Of a stretch of DNA of 64,000 nucleotides, positions 21,990 to 33,263 are shown piece after piece. A program made the position numbers and the translations under genes. How positions within the stretch are numbered: the stretch's first letter is position 1; every line of letters starts with the position of its first letter. The notes beneath the pieces are model-generated. The model searched no databases. It saw nothing but the letters and a program-made list of their open reading frames with translations, and was not told the DNA's origin. The stretch is from Podospora comata (Eukaryota; Ascomycota; Sordariomycetes; Sordariales; Podosporaceae): assembly GCA_017354895.1 (NCBI GenBank), contig CP071498.1, positions 1,612,001 through 1,676,000 of the forward strand, in the 5' to 3' direction.

Positions 21990-24900
21990 AGAATGGCTCT
22001 CAAGCAAGCTTCGGATGAAACTTCGCCAGCTGTGCCAGATGAGCAGTACAGCTGTCTTTAGACGAAGTTCTTTCTCTCCTTGAAGAGCAGGGTGCACTTG
22101 GGCACTCGTCTCTTTTTGACGAGATTCACTTGGTCTTACGATTTCATTGTTGTCATGGCGTTTTATTGGGGACATTGGCTTTATTAAAGAGTGAATTTCG
22201 CAGCAAGAGTTGTTCTCTGGCGGTTATGCATCTCTTATGGTATCAATGGCGATTCATGGTTTCATCATACTAGCATTGTAATGCATACTGGAGTCTATCC
22301 AGGGCGCCATCTCACTCATTGAATTGGACGTTAGGACAAGCTTTGAAGGTCGGATAGCCATAGGAACAGGCGTTGTAATTTTCTCGTCTTGCTCTTTATT
22401 GTTGCTTTACACTGTTTTCATATGCTCATTAATGGAGCTTGTTAGTTTTATTGTATCAATCAAACCTCGAGATGTGTTTACGTTGGCGATGGTGTTTGAT
22501 ATCTTGAGACGCATGAAGGCTACTTGGGATAACATGAGTGCCAAACCTTTCATCCGAAAATAGGTATAGGTAGTGACGTTGGTGTGATGGAGATTGGACC
22601 ATAGATTCTAGGAAGGGGACGCTAATGCAGGAACAAATCATCTCCACAACCTCAGATTATATAGCTGAAACTGGTACTAGGGTTTGTGATGGACGGTATT
22701 CTGAAGGGCGAATGGAGATGGAGGTGAGTTGGCTGGTATACGCTCGTTTTGCGAGGACGTTGACAACACATACATAGGTGCATACATATCTATATTTGGG
22801 TTGACCGAGGTAAGAGACCTACCCACATAAATGTGGTGCAACGGGAAAACCATGGCTTTTTTGCGGTGAGTACCTTATGTATGTTTGTCGGTCAGCCATT
22901 GACGATATTTTGTCTTGGGTTATTTTTATATCTTTTGCTTTCTTCTTTCGCTCTTGCAGAGGGAGGCTTGCGGGTATCTAGGTGGCTTATGTTGCTTTTT
23001 TTCTTTTTTGGTATGTATGTTTATGCCCATGCTGACTAGAGACATGCAGGAGGTGTATGTCTTTCCTCAGCATGGCACTGAGAGAATTCGAGTTGTCCGA
23101 GAAGTCCGATGGGGGTGGTACGAAGTGATGATGAATTTGTGGAACTGGCAAACGTGGGGGGTAAGGGAACAGAGGGAGGGTTGGTTTGTGAGATGTTGTG
23201 TTAGGGTTTGGGAGCTGGGTATTTTATGTTGTGGTGGGTTTGACGGGCCACGCGATGTGGGTGAGTGGTGGGACAGCAGAGAGGGGTGGTTGAGGTGGGA
23301 AGGACAGATCCAGGGGAAAGACAAACTATGAGGTGAGGTCATTTCGAAAAGGGTGTTTGTGTTGTAGGTTGGATGTTGAAGTGGATGTTGAAGGATGATC
23401 TGAGACGATGCTCACAATGACGGGGAGACGACCGACTGATCAGACCAAGGAAAAATGAAAGGAGGGGGAGATGACAGGAGGCCTTGTTCTACAATACTAG
23501 GAGATGTTGTGCGAGCATGTGAAGTCAATATTCAAAGGGCTCGTGTGACGACGGTGTGGTTCGAAAAGGAAGCTGAGAGAGGGTATGTACGCAGTGGAAT
23601 AAAAAGGCGAGTTGCATATTCCCAGCTTCCAATGCTGTTCTCTTACGACGCCAAGAAGTCAATAGAGGAACGCAAAGATACATAATTATGCATGCGGGCG
23701 GCCGGGATACGATTTCAATATTTGAAGAAGTCATCATCATCATCATTGGATATATTCGAAGGGGACAAGGTGGATTTGGAGGTGTGGAAAAGGTATGTTT
23801 CAAAGACATCCTTGAAGGGCCCCTTGAAGCTCCACGACGATGATGGCGCCGGCAGTCTCAAGGCTGAAGGACGTCTCAGACTTGGGAAGCCGAGCCCACT
23901 TTTGGACCCCACATAGCGGAGGGGGAATGGGCCGGCCGAAGCTTGGATCGATCTGGTTTGTTGGGGGACTGGGATTTCTAGGACCGGCTCCCTGAAGATG
24001 TGCCGAGCTTGGTCCGGACGGAGTATGCAGAGGAACGTCATGATTTTTGGTTGTTTTGTGAGGTGAGGGTTTTCATTGTTTAGGAAGTCGTGATGCTTCT
24101 AGTCTGTTGATATCAATTGATCCCCCACACCTCCCAAGATCTCTCATTCATCAGTTTGTGATGACAGTTGGTGCTGTGGCCTCTCATAGGGCAGTTGGGA
24201 AAAAAGACGTGTGGATCCTGGTCCCTGCGGATTTTTGAGTTTGGTTCGGAACCGCGCACCCCTAAATTGAGAACCACGACGGACATGGGAGGGCCCCTCG
24301 CGGGTTTGGCTCCAATTCGACCAGCCCTCGACTTCAGCAGGGATGGACTCCCGCAACGAAACCTCACAATTTGCTTCTTTCATCACACGCAGCTTGACGC
24401 ATGTTCCAGAGATGCTGATAGGTGGTGGTGGTCAGCAAGAAGCAAAATAAAAAATAAAAAATAAGACTCGCTCGGAGTCTTTGCCAGTCCTTTGGGAATT
24501 GGGATAGCGCTGCCGCCGCTGCGCTACCACCTAGGTAGATTGGGTAGGCGCCCAAACATCACCACTCCCGGCAGCCGACGAGCCCACCACAGAAACAACT
24601 GAAAGCGCTCAAAATCGAGCGCACGAGACACAGTTACACGGCTGTGTCTTACTTGGATGAGGTTCCTGTCCGATGTGAAGCCGAGCCCCAAGCGCCAGCT
24701 TTCCCAGCGAAGAGGAAAACAGGAAACACGGCTGGCGCATCAAGTGACTCGAGACCAGGCCCTGCCGACCCCCCCCCCAGTCCCATCCAGTCCCATCCAA
24801 GTCCTTGCACGGCTGTTGCTGTCTGTGTTCCCGCTTTCGCTTTCCCCCCCGTCAACCCCCCCCGGGCGTCATGTCCATCCATTCCACATTTCCACATGTC

Positions 24901-25468
24901 GTTTATATAGGAAAACGTTCTTCCCACTCCCCTGGCTGTGAGACCCCTTCCCCCCTCCCCTCCGTGGGTTTCCCTCGTTTATTCAGTTCCCCCCCTCCCC
25001 TCCACCTCCATCTCATCTCACTCATCAATATATACAACCCGTCCAGTGCATTGGGCCAAAAACTTGAACGCGGCACAGTTTGAGCTCTGACGTATATTCG
25101 GCAAAGCTGTTGTGATAATCTCTGGTTCGACCACTCTCGTTGCGACCTCGGGACCACCTGTCCCGTCTGCAGCTCGGAGCTTTGGGGAACACGCGCGCCC
25201 TGCCTTATTTTGTTGCTCCTCCTTCCTTATTCGAGCCTCGACCATCTGTCGGCTCACGCGTTCGACACCTGCAGGATTTTATCCCTTCTTTTCATTGTTT
25301 TGTTTTGGATTGCGACTCGGCCAGGAAGGGATTTGTTTACAAAACTCGACGACTGGCGGTCTATCTTCCCATGTATTGCGATCACCAATCATCTCGACGA
25401 CAAAGCTGGCGCCAGATCCATAGCAGCATTCCAGACCATTGGCCAGATCTGAGTAGACGACAAGAGGC
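21990..25468. other. Large gene-poor stretch before the PH-domain gene
   Basis: 3.48 kb without a gene I can support. The proximal part (to ~23.4 kb) is AT-richer than the flanking genes. The distal ~0.8 kb is CT-rich and likely the promoter and long leader of the PH gene. Small ATG frames exist, the most notable a 108-codon one at 23715-24041 on the minus strand. None carries recognisable domains or clear introns. Confidence 0.5.
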
Positions 25469-27838
25469 ATGACGGGGCAACAAGGGGATCCGGCACCTAC
25501 TGCAGCCGGGCTTGAAGCGTTGCAGAATTCGTTAGGGAGGAGGTCACGACCGCCGCCACTGGGTGATTGGAATGCGGAGGCAGGAAAGATCCCGCTGCGC
25601 GGCGACGACAAGCTACGCCGGAGAGAGTCAAGGCTGGGATTGAGGAGTATATTCGGCCGGAACAAGAGCACATCGGTAACGGTGGCACCGGCCTCGCCAC
25701 GAGAGGCGCAACGGAGTAGCGGGATACGCGCCTCACTAACGAACTGGCCCTATCAGTTTCATCATCAGCGCTCTGAGAGCACACTTGCTTCACAAGCAGG
25801 GCAGAATCTCAAACATGAGAAATCAACAGGAGGGCAACCATCGCCAGAAGGGATTGTGCCATGGAGCCCACCGCCATTGTTTCAAGCTTACCCCCAAGCG
25901 ATCAAACACGCCCATCTACCAGCATGCACCGCCTCTACCGAATCGGTACTACGACTCAACAACAAGACCAGCTTCTCCATTGGAGGCGGCTCAAATCCGG
26001 CGACACCAGTAGTTGAGAAGTTTGACGAGGCCATTGGCGAGAAGACACAGAAACCGAAGAGGAGACATCGGAGGAATACGTCGGGACTTGGGGGGGAGTT
26101 CAAGTGGACAACAAAGATGTTTGTTTTGGTTACGGCCGGGTATCTGCTTCAGTATTCAGGTCAGGGATCGTACGACCGACTGCCGGAAAAGATCCTTCAC
26201 TTGGGGAAGGACTCGGCGGCATTTGCCAGTGATGCCATCCCGGGACGGCATTGGGTCCTACAAATATCAGCAGTAGCCGAGTCGGATCGTGTTCCGAGCT
26301 CCCATGGCTCTTCCTTGCTGGCACGCCTGCCCTTCATGGGGCAAGAGAGGGGCCGTTCTCCGCATTTCCTGATGGTGTTCGAGAGTGCTGAGGAAATGGA
26401 TGCCTGGATTGCAGTATTAAGGCGTGAAATTGAGGCACTGGGTGGCAGGAAGGTTTTGTCTGAGACTGGCAAACCAAAGACGGCTGATGAAGACTCGCAG
26501 CTGAAAAGCCAGACAAGTCAGCGGACGTTGGTCGTCAGAGACCCAGAGCGCTTTTCAGGGATCTGGGACCATAGCTCCTTGAACCCGGATATCCAACTCG
26601 ATGCTGCGGACGAGGATGTACGCGAGCAGTCATTTGACGATACGTCCTCGGCGAGTGTTATTTCCCATGATGGGCGGCAACTGGATGCGCTCAGGGATAG
26701 CACGAATCGGTTTTCTTATGTCTCATCGGGCCAGCGAACCATGATCACATCTGCTGGTTCATCGCCTGCTTGCTCTCCTATTCGGGACACCTTTGCGGAA
26801 CACGACTCCATGACACTGGACATGCCGCCCCTGGACGAGCACTGGTTGCCAAAGATGAGGCCCAATGCTGCGGCGATCAACGACCGGAGACAGTCGCTTC
26901 AGGCAGGGAACCATGTGCTCGAGATGCATCTTTCAACAGCACAGACTCTTCGTCCTCGGTCGACTGAAATGGCGCCTCCGTTTTCGCCTGGCTCGCACCC
27001 AGGGTCTAATTTCAGCATTCCCCAAGGCATTAGCAAGCGATTTCCGGTAAAAGGGGTTGATTTCACCCCTGGTTCTTTCTCAACATTGCCATCTCGATTT
27101 GGCTCGCGAAGGCCACCTCCGTCTGCCTTGTCTATCAACTCCCGTCCGCTGTCCCTGGTTCTCGATCAACCCTCACCAGCATCCTCGCCAATGAGCCACG
27201 CAAGGAAGAACAGCGCCCAGAGCACATTATCGAGCACACCAGAAGCTCTATCGACCTCTCCACCATCACATTTGTGGATCGAAAGCGACAAGTCAGACGA
27301 AGAGCTCAACTCCCCTGTCCAGCCCTCATCATATCCATCAATCGAGAACAGCCCACCAAAGTCCAAGCTGAACCCACCGCCACGACCTCGACGTCCCTCC
27401 GCTTGTTCAGACATCATCGAGGACGAGAGCAGTCTCATCTCTTCACAATCCCACCTCACAGCCCATCTCTGCGAGGGACCTCGATCATCCTCCTCGTTGG
27501 GCACATACGGGGGAGGGCTAAGCAGACTATCCGAAACCCTCGAGCCTCGGGCTAGAAGATCGAGCTTCTCCGCCCAAGCAGGAACCTCACTGCCACTAAG
27601 CCCGAGATACCTCTCCCAACGCCCACTCAAATCAATTGCGAGATCATCACAACATTTGAGAATCGACTCCCTCGTTAGCCCGCAGTTCCTGAACTCGAGC
27701 AGGAGTATGTCGATGCTTGCAGAGGGACCACCACCAGCACCACCACCAACGAGGGCTTTGCCGCCAATCCCTAAAAGGACATCCACTGGGGTTGGCAGGA
27801 GTAGTTATGTGGCGGCCGCACCGCCGGGGTTCATATAA
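25469..27838 (+). CDS. Pleckstrin-homology domain protein
   Basis: Single exon, 789 residues, ATG at 25469. After a basic, disordered N-terminus (RRRESRLGLRSIFGRNKS), a PH fold spans about 205-325. It begins FKWTTKMFVLVTAGYLLQYS, contains RHWVLQIS and FLMVFESAEEMDAWIAVLRR, and ends on the C-terminal helix with its invariant Trp. A ~40-residue Arg/Ser-rich insertion sits in a variable loop. The C-terminal ~450 residues are low complexity with many Ser/Pro and polyproline motifs (PPPAPPPTRALPPIP) that could bind SH3 domains. There is no catalytic domain. By fold it should bind phosphoinositides or act as a cortical or signalling adaptor; the lipid or partner is not predictable. No intron is needed. 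Confidence 0.83.
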   Translation: MTGQQGDPAPTAAGLEALQNSLGRRSRPPPLGDWNAEAGKIPLRGDDKLRRRESRLGLRSIFGRNKSTSVTVAPASPREAQRSSGIRASLTNWPYQFHHQRSESTLASQAGQNLKHEKSTGGQPSPEGIVPWSPPPLFQAYPQAIKHAHLPACTASTESVLRLNNKTSFSIGGGSNPATPVVEKFDEAIGEKTQKPKRRHRRNTSGLGGEFKWTTKMFVLVTAGYLLQYSGQGSYDRLPEKILHLGKDSAAFASDAIPGRHWVLQISAVAESDRVPSSHGSSLLARLPFMGQERGRSPHFLMVFESAEEMDAWIAVLRREIEALGGRKVLSETGKPKTADEDSQLKSQTSQRTLVVRDPERFSGIWDHSSLNPDIQLDAADEDVREQSFDDTSSASVISHDGRQLDALRDSTNRFSYVSSGQRTMITSAGSSPACSPIRDTFAEHDSMTLDMPPLDEHWLPKMRPNAAAINDRRQSLQAGNHVLEMHLSTAQTLRPRSTEMAPPFSPGSHPGSNFSIPQGISKRFPVKGVDFTPGSFSTLPSRFGSRRPPPSALSINSRPLSLVLDQPSPASSPMSHARKNSAQSTLSSTPEALSTSPPSHLWIESDKSDEELNSPVQPSSYPSIENSPPKSKLNPPPRPRRPSACSDIIEDESSLISSQSHLTAHLCEGPRSSSSLGTYGGGLSRLSETLEPRARRSSFSAQAGTSLPLSPRYLSQRPLKSIARSSQHLRIDSLVSPQFLNSSRSMSMLAEGPPPAPPPTRALPPIPKRTSTGVGRSSYVAAAPPGFI

Positions 27839-28689
27839 TCCCCAGATTTTATCTCATTCACTTCTATAGGGCAGTTGATCTGCCATTTTCAAAGGAAGGT
27901 TAATCATCAAAAGGATGGAGGGGGAGGGGGGGAAGGTATATGATGGTCAGGAATATGGAAAGGATTCATCAAGGATTTTATACCCAGAGAAAGCAGAGAA
28001 GAACACGACTTCTGACGACATTTTCTATTATAAATATATATATATTACTTCTTGGTTGGTTAGAGGGTTAGGGTATTCTGTTGCTTTCGTAGCGGGCATG
28101 GTTAGTTGGCGGTAGGAGTTTGGGAGGGATGGGTAGGGGAGATTAAATGAATTGAATACAAATGTTGAGAACAATCCTAACGGGGTGTCTTTGTGTGATG
28201 ACTGTTGTGACAGATGCGGCTTTGGGGGAGGGATGAGTTGATTTGAAGGGGTTAGGGTTGACGGTTGAGTTACGGTGTAGGGTTGGGCGAGGGAAGATGA
28301 AGTCGGTGTGTCGAAGTCGACCTGCCAGTAAAAGCCTTTTTTATATATAAAAAAATGGAGGCATCAGAAGCAGGTGACTGCCTATTTTCTCTTCATCTGA
28401 AAAACTGCACCAAAACCACAACAGCGTTGAGGTCACCGTTGCAAAAACCACAACTCGCTGAAGTGAGGGGCGGCGATTTCCTGTCCAATTTTCAGCCCCA
28501 CACTTTTGAATATCCCAAAAATTTGGTCAAGCGAACCTTCCTGTCCTTCCACACCCACCACTTGTCAACCGTCCACCACCACGAAAACAACGCGTGCAAC
28601 CGGCGAAACCGACCTGGGACGACCGACTTTTTCTCGAATTTATCACACTTCCGATCTCCTTCTTCCAGCAGATCGCAAAATCAGTCAAA
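27839..28689. other. Intergenic region PH gene / eIF3g
   Basis: 851 bp tandem spacer containing the PH-gene 3' flank and the eIF3g promoter. I see nothing else. Confidence 0.55.
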
Positions 28690-30364
28690 ATGGCCGCGCA
28701 AGCTAAGTGAGTCTTACCACACCCCACAACCACACCCACCACTTGTGTGCCCTTTCCCCTCGGGTCCTTACTAACTCCCACCACCAACCAGGCACGACTG
28801 GGCCGACGACGACGACCTCGACGATCTCACCACCGCCGACCTTCCCCCCCCCCAGAAAATCCAAAACAAGGACGGCTCCACCACCATTATCGAGTACCGC
28901 TACAACGACCAGAACCAAAAAGTCAAGACGACCCGCCGCATTCGCTACATCACCCACCGCGAGGTCGTCAACCCGCGCGTTGCCGAGCGCAAGGCCTGGG
29001 CCAAGTTTGGGCAGTCGGCCAAGGACGGGGCCGGGCCGGCGCCCGACACGACGAGCGTGGGGGAGAATATCATCTTCCGGCCGAGTATCAATTGGAGGAA
29101 GGATGCGAAGGATGAGAGCAAGGATCCGAATGCGCAGGCTATGAAGGATAAGTTGAAGGATAAGAAGGTTAAGGTATGTGAATGGGTGGTGGTGATTTTG
29201 TGGTGTTTTTGGGGGGAGAGGAGGGAGGGGGCGACAGGGCGAGTGTCTGGCGGGTTGGGAGTGACTCTACTGTTTGCCAGCTGGTTGAGGTGACTGGTTA
29301 ACTTGGCCATGAGCTCTTATCGATCTTCGCGATGAGTGGCTGTGGTTATGTCTGTTCGGAGTCGAGTCGCCTCACTGGCTGGCGTGACGGAGCTTCTTCT
29401 GTTGGGACTGAACGCAGGAACTGGTGGATGGCGGCGTTTACCCCTTTCTCCCCCTTTTTCAGGGACTGGTGGAAGCCAGTTACCTCCCCCCCCTCCCTTT
29501 TCCCCTTTCCCCTTCTCCCCTTTCCCCTTCTCCCCTTTCCCCTTCTCCCCTTTCCCCTTCTCCCCTTTCCCCTTCTTCCCTTTCTTCAGGCACTTGGGGA
29601 TGCTGCTTTCCTCGTCTCCCTTTTTCTTGGCATCGATGGATAAGTTTGATGATCATGTCAAGGGGAGAGAGGGGAACATATCGACATCTGCAATGGCGAG
29701 CAGGAGACGCCTGGAAGTAGTCTTTCCACTTCAAGAAACGTCAGACGAGCTCATGATTATGAATTTTGCGAGACTAATTTGCTCGGTAGTGTCGTATTTG
29801 CAACGGAGAGCATTTCACGGCGAGATGTCCTTACAAGGATACGATGGCCCCTATCGGTGAGGCTGCTGGCGCGGATGTGGCGGCTGGGATGGGAGACGAT
29901 GCTGGGACTGGGGGGGCCGGTCCTGGGGGTGCTGGGGCGCCCGGGGCGGGGAAGAAGGGAAGCTATGTACCGCCTGCGTTGCGTGGTGCTGGGGGTGCTG
30001 CCGGGGCAGGAGCGGGCGAGAGAATGGGTGGGAAGTATGGCGAGAGGGACGACTTGGCCACGCTCAGAGTTACCAACGTAAGTTTACTGTTAACTTGGGA
30101 AACCAGAAGCAGAGTATCTGCTGACACAGGCAATGATAGGTCTCCGAGATGGCGGAAGAGAACGAGCTGCGCGATATGTTCGAGCGCTTCGGTCGGGTTA
30201 CTCGCGTCTTCTTGGCCAAAGATCGCGACACTGGTCTGGCCAAGGGCTTTGCCTTCATCAGTTTCGCAGACCGTGGTGACGCTGTTAAGGCTTGTGCCAA
30301 GATGGACGGTTTCGGTTTCAGGCACTTGATTCTCAGAGTCGAGTTTGCAAAGAAGGCTGCGTAA
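28690..30364 (+). CDS. TIF35: Eukaryotic translation initiation factor 3 subunit g
   Basis: Four exons: 28690-28706, 28792-29173, 29790-30077 and 30140-30364, giving 303 residues. The N-terminal acidic start ([14 protein letters not shown]) and the block [20 protein letters not shown] match eIF3g. The conserved zinc-knuckle [17 protein letters not shown] begins exon 3. A Gly/Ala-rich linker follows. The C-terminal RRM (~225-303) has RNP1 KGFAFISF and RNP2 LRVTNVS. eIF3g binds eIF4B and helps scanning and reinitiation within the eIF3 complex. The knuckle was recovered only by splicing across a 616-nt intron (29174-29789), about ten times the local norm, carrying a C/T minisatellite. The donor GTATGT and acceptor GGTAG keep frame exactly. 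Confidence 0.94.
29495..29588 (+). repeat. ~15-bp C/T minisatellite inside eIF3g intron 2
   Basis: About five near-perfect copies of a 15-bp unit (TTTCCCCTTCTCCCC) lie in tandem and end in a decayed copy followed by TTTCTTCAGG, itself an acceptor-like sequence. The tract is purely pyrimidine on the transcribed-sense strand. Confidence 0.85.
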
Positions 30365-31035
30365 AGGGGTTAGCCAACTGGTATCGACTTTTGGGAGGGT
30401 GTAAGAGGGGGTTTACTCTGGGATGGGCTTGGTAGCATGGGGAAAATAGACTGAGGATTTGTCCTATGGGCATAATTTATGTTTTGTTATGCTAAAAGCC
30501 TTTTGTGAATTCATCAAGCGTTAGGTATACTTGAGAGCACGGGAGGGAAATGCAGTGTGGTGTGTACATCGATCGTGGGTATCAGATGTGTCTTCCATTA
30601 TGATTATCAAGTTTCCATCTTGAACGGGCAGGCAATTTCATCTTCTGTGCCTTCATTGTCTCAACGGGTGTCTGGCAAAGACACAAAGAGACCAGCTTTT
30701 TGAGCGCCAACAAGAAGCACCTTTCATACAGCATTCATAGCCCCTGTTTAGACTCCCATGCAGGTATCCTTCGCTGCCTCCAAACAACCTCGTAATAGAT
30801 CTCCGTCTTACTTTGTTCCTTGCGGTGCCCGCTTTTGCTGGTTCTTGTTCGTGTCTCATCCGTCATTAATTGTGTAATGTTGATAAGGGTGTCAAGGAAA
30901 TAGCAGTGAATGTCAGCCGCTTCTCTGCGGAGTTGCAAGTGTGGTGTATGTAAGCAAAGGGAAATAAATAGAGAGAGTGTTGTGTAATGTGTCGCCGGTC
31001 CATCTCGAATGATGGATCCTGTTCTGTGCAGGGCT
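30365..31035. other. Convergent spacer eIF3g / uncharacterised gene
   Basis: 671 bp AT-richer sequence holding two 3' untranslated regions; no gene is visible. Confidence 0.55.
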
Positions 31036-31866
31036 TTACTGCCTCCCCTTCCCCTTTGCCCGACCATTCCCCTTCCACCGCTCCGTCTGAACCCTCTCCT
31101 CATCAATCGTGTCCTCCTTTGGCGTACGGAGCTCCTTTTCCACCATCACCTCTGTCTGCTTTTCCCCGTCACCAATCTCGACCTCGTTGTCACTGATGAC
31201 GTCTTCCTCTTGCCTGTATCCCTGATCGTCACCCTCTGCTGTGCGCGCCCTTTCCAAGCGGTCGCTGTCGACTGGACTCCTTTCTACCCTCCCCTCTTTT
31301 TCTGTTCTCTCTTCCAGCTTCCTCTGTTTTTCTTGCTCCTTTGCAGCTTTTTTCTCCTCTCTGCCAGCCTGCCACTTGTATTTCTTTTCTTTGGCCACGT
31401 AGGCGGATGACTTTACTACCCCTAACATGAGTCGGATCCCAAGAGCGAAATGAAGCCAGGATTGTCTGAGATGGTCTTTTGACTCGGCGTAGTTGGCGCG
31501 GGCGGCGGCTGCTCGTTTGCGGGTGCGGTAGGCTTTTTCGGTGCGGGAGGCCTGTTTGAGTTGGGCGGAGATCTGGCGGGTTTGGAGGGCTAGGGCGGCC
31601 TCAGTGCCGGAGGTTCCGGCTGTCCCGGGGCGTTGACGGGTTTTGGGGATGTTGAGGGGGAGATGGGGGGAGGGTGGAGGGGATGCCGGCGGGGAGGGGG
31701 AGGGGAGGGGTTTGGATTGGTAGTTTGGGGGTTTGGGAGGGGGGGAGGGGGGGCAGGATTGGGGGGGTGAGGAAGGGGGGAGGGAGGGAGAAGGGGAACG
31801 GGAGAGGAGGGAGGAGGGGGGGATGGGGTTTATTGTTGAAGGGGGTGGTTGGCGTCTGCGGAACAT
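31036..31866 (-). CDS. Uncharacterised protein with Pro-rich N-terminus and basic helical C-terminus
   Basis: Single exon, 276 residues, from the ATG at 31866 (MFRRRQPPPSTINPIPPSSL). The frame stays open upstream but with no ATG. Residues ~10-75 are almost entirely Pro and Ser. Residues ~80-175 are helical and Arg/Ala-rich (QISAQLKQASRTEKAYRTRK), with a weakly hydrophobic stretch (LHFALGIRLMLGVV). From ~175 on it is a Lys/Glu-rich charged helix, ending in an acidic tail and KGNGRAKGKGRQ. I recognise no family. The extended charged helix suggests a structural or complex-binding role, which is inference only. The start of the frame is strongly C-rich on the coding strand. Confidence that it is a gene rests on length, start and sustained protein-like composition. 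Confidence 0.68.
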   Translation of the reverse strand: MFRRRQPPPSTINPIPPSSLLSRSPSPSLPPSSPPQSCPPSPPPKPPNYQSKPLPSPSPPASPPPSPHLPLNIPKTRQRPGTAGTSGTEAALALQTRQISAQLKQASRTEKAYRTRKRAAAARANYAESKDHLRQSWLHFALGIRLMLGVVKSSAYVAKEKKYKWQAGREEKKAAKEQEKQRKLEERTEKEGRVERSPVDSDRLERARTAEGDDQGYRQEEDVISDNEVEIGDGEKQTEVMVEKELRTPKEDTIDEERVQTERWKGNGRAKGKGRQ

Positions 31867-33263
31867 GGTGGTGGTGATGTGAGGTGCTGGTGCAAGTCGA
31901 GTAGGTTCCAGGGATGATGGCAACCTGGTTGGACAGAGCGATGAGAGCAGGATGATCTGCGAACTATGTGCTGATTTATATGATCACTTGGAACAGAAGA
32001 AGCAAGGAGGGACCAAGAGGCTGATGGGAAACACCGTGGCGCTTGATTTATATCTTCATTGTCCACCACATATGTCGTGCCCCTGACATCGCGGTGACAC
32101 CGAAAACGACCCTGCTATCCACACAACGCTAGACACGTCTCTCAATCCTCCGATAGTTCATCCCATCATGAACGCTCAAGGAAACCCTAAAGGGATCGAA
32201 TTCATGCGGTTCTTCATGCTGACCCCTGGCGGTTAACCTCGTCGTCGTCAGTTTCAGCTGCCCGCCGGGTGCCGCCAGGTGTAACACTGGCAGAGCATGA
32301 GAATCCAATCAAATCAATGGCACCTCACAACCCGGTACTTGCAGCCCTCATCAGGCCAACGAGGATGGAATTAGCAGAAGTTGTGCAACGTCAAAACGAC
32401 CGGTTCCTGCCTTGCCACACCCACCCTCCAAGAGAAAAAAGAACCCGGAAATCTGGAAAGGGGTGCGTGATATGGAACCGTCATCAGCGGGTAGAAAGCC
32501 GTGGTGGTCCCCAGAAACCGTTGGAAACAAAACAAAAAAAATAGATGCCAGATGGTGTCAAAACAGATTCAACCCCACGTTGGGCCGGGGTTTATTTTCT
32601 AGTATCGATAATCGCCAACGATAAACCAATTGGAAAAAGCCGTTCGTCCCTATCTGCGGGTACGCTGAAGTGTCCGCTCGCTGCCGACTGGTCCAGCAGA
32701 ATCGTCAAAGGTCCCTACAAACCCGCGAACCCACAAAGCTCAAGCAGAGCCAGAGGGAAGTGCATGTGAAATAAAAGCAGGAACCCCAGACTTTGAAGCG
32801 ACGGGGCGGATCTATCTCCAAGACCATCATCTCCAAAACAGCAACTGCCGGCGACAACCTGGGATTTCTGTGACATCAGACTGCAAAACCTGTTCCCCAG
32901 CAAAAGACCAAACACAAAGCCGATAGGCCAGACCCTCGGGGATACCACCGGCATAGCCTGGAACAGAAAACTGTCTACCACACCGCGTGCAGACACGGCA
33001 CAGCAACACCCAAACCTAAATTGTTCTTGGCGCGGGAACGTGGGCGGTTTGGTTTGTCTTTGCCATCACACGACCAACCCGTTGCTTCGAACTCGCTCTC
33101 TTTTAGCCCCTCCCTCCCTCTTCCTTACCTATAACCTCGAACCCCCATCTCAACCCTCACACCACAAAATCGGTGATGGTCTCGGGGCCAGGAAAGCTCA
33201 ACCTTGGTCTCTGCTTGTAAATCGGTCTTCAACACCGACGACAAACGCCGAGAGAAATCAGTC
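31867..33263. other. Divergent intergenic region upstream of CHO2
   Basis: 1.4 kb between divergent starts. It presumably holds both promoters. The last ~150 bp before CHO2 are CT- and AC-rich as in expressed fungal promoters. No gene is seen. Confidence 0.55.

Noticed and set aside
21990-25468. Repeat-induced point mutation or transposon remnant in the gene-poor stretch
   Set aside because: I see no strong AT bias with TpA excess, no terminal repeats and no transposase-like frame; a proper RIP index would be decisive.
29332-29860. Plus-strand frames across the C/T repeats in the eIF3g intron
   Set aside because: They encode Pro/Ser/Phe repeats from the minisatellite and lie within an intron required to join eIF3g.
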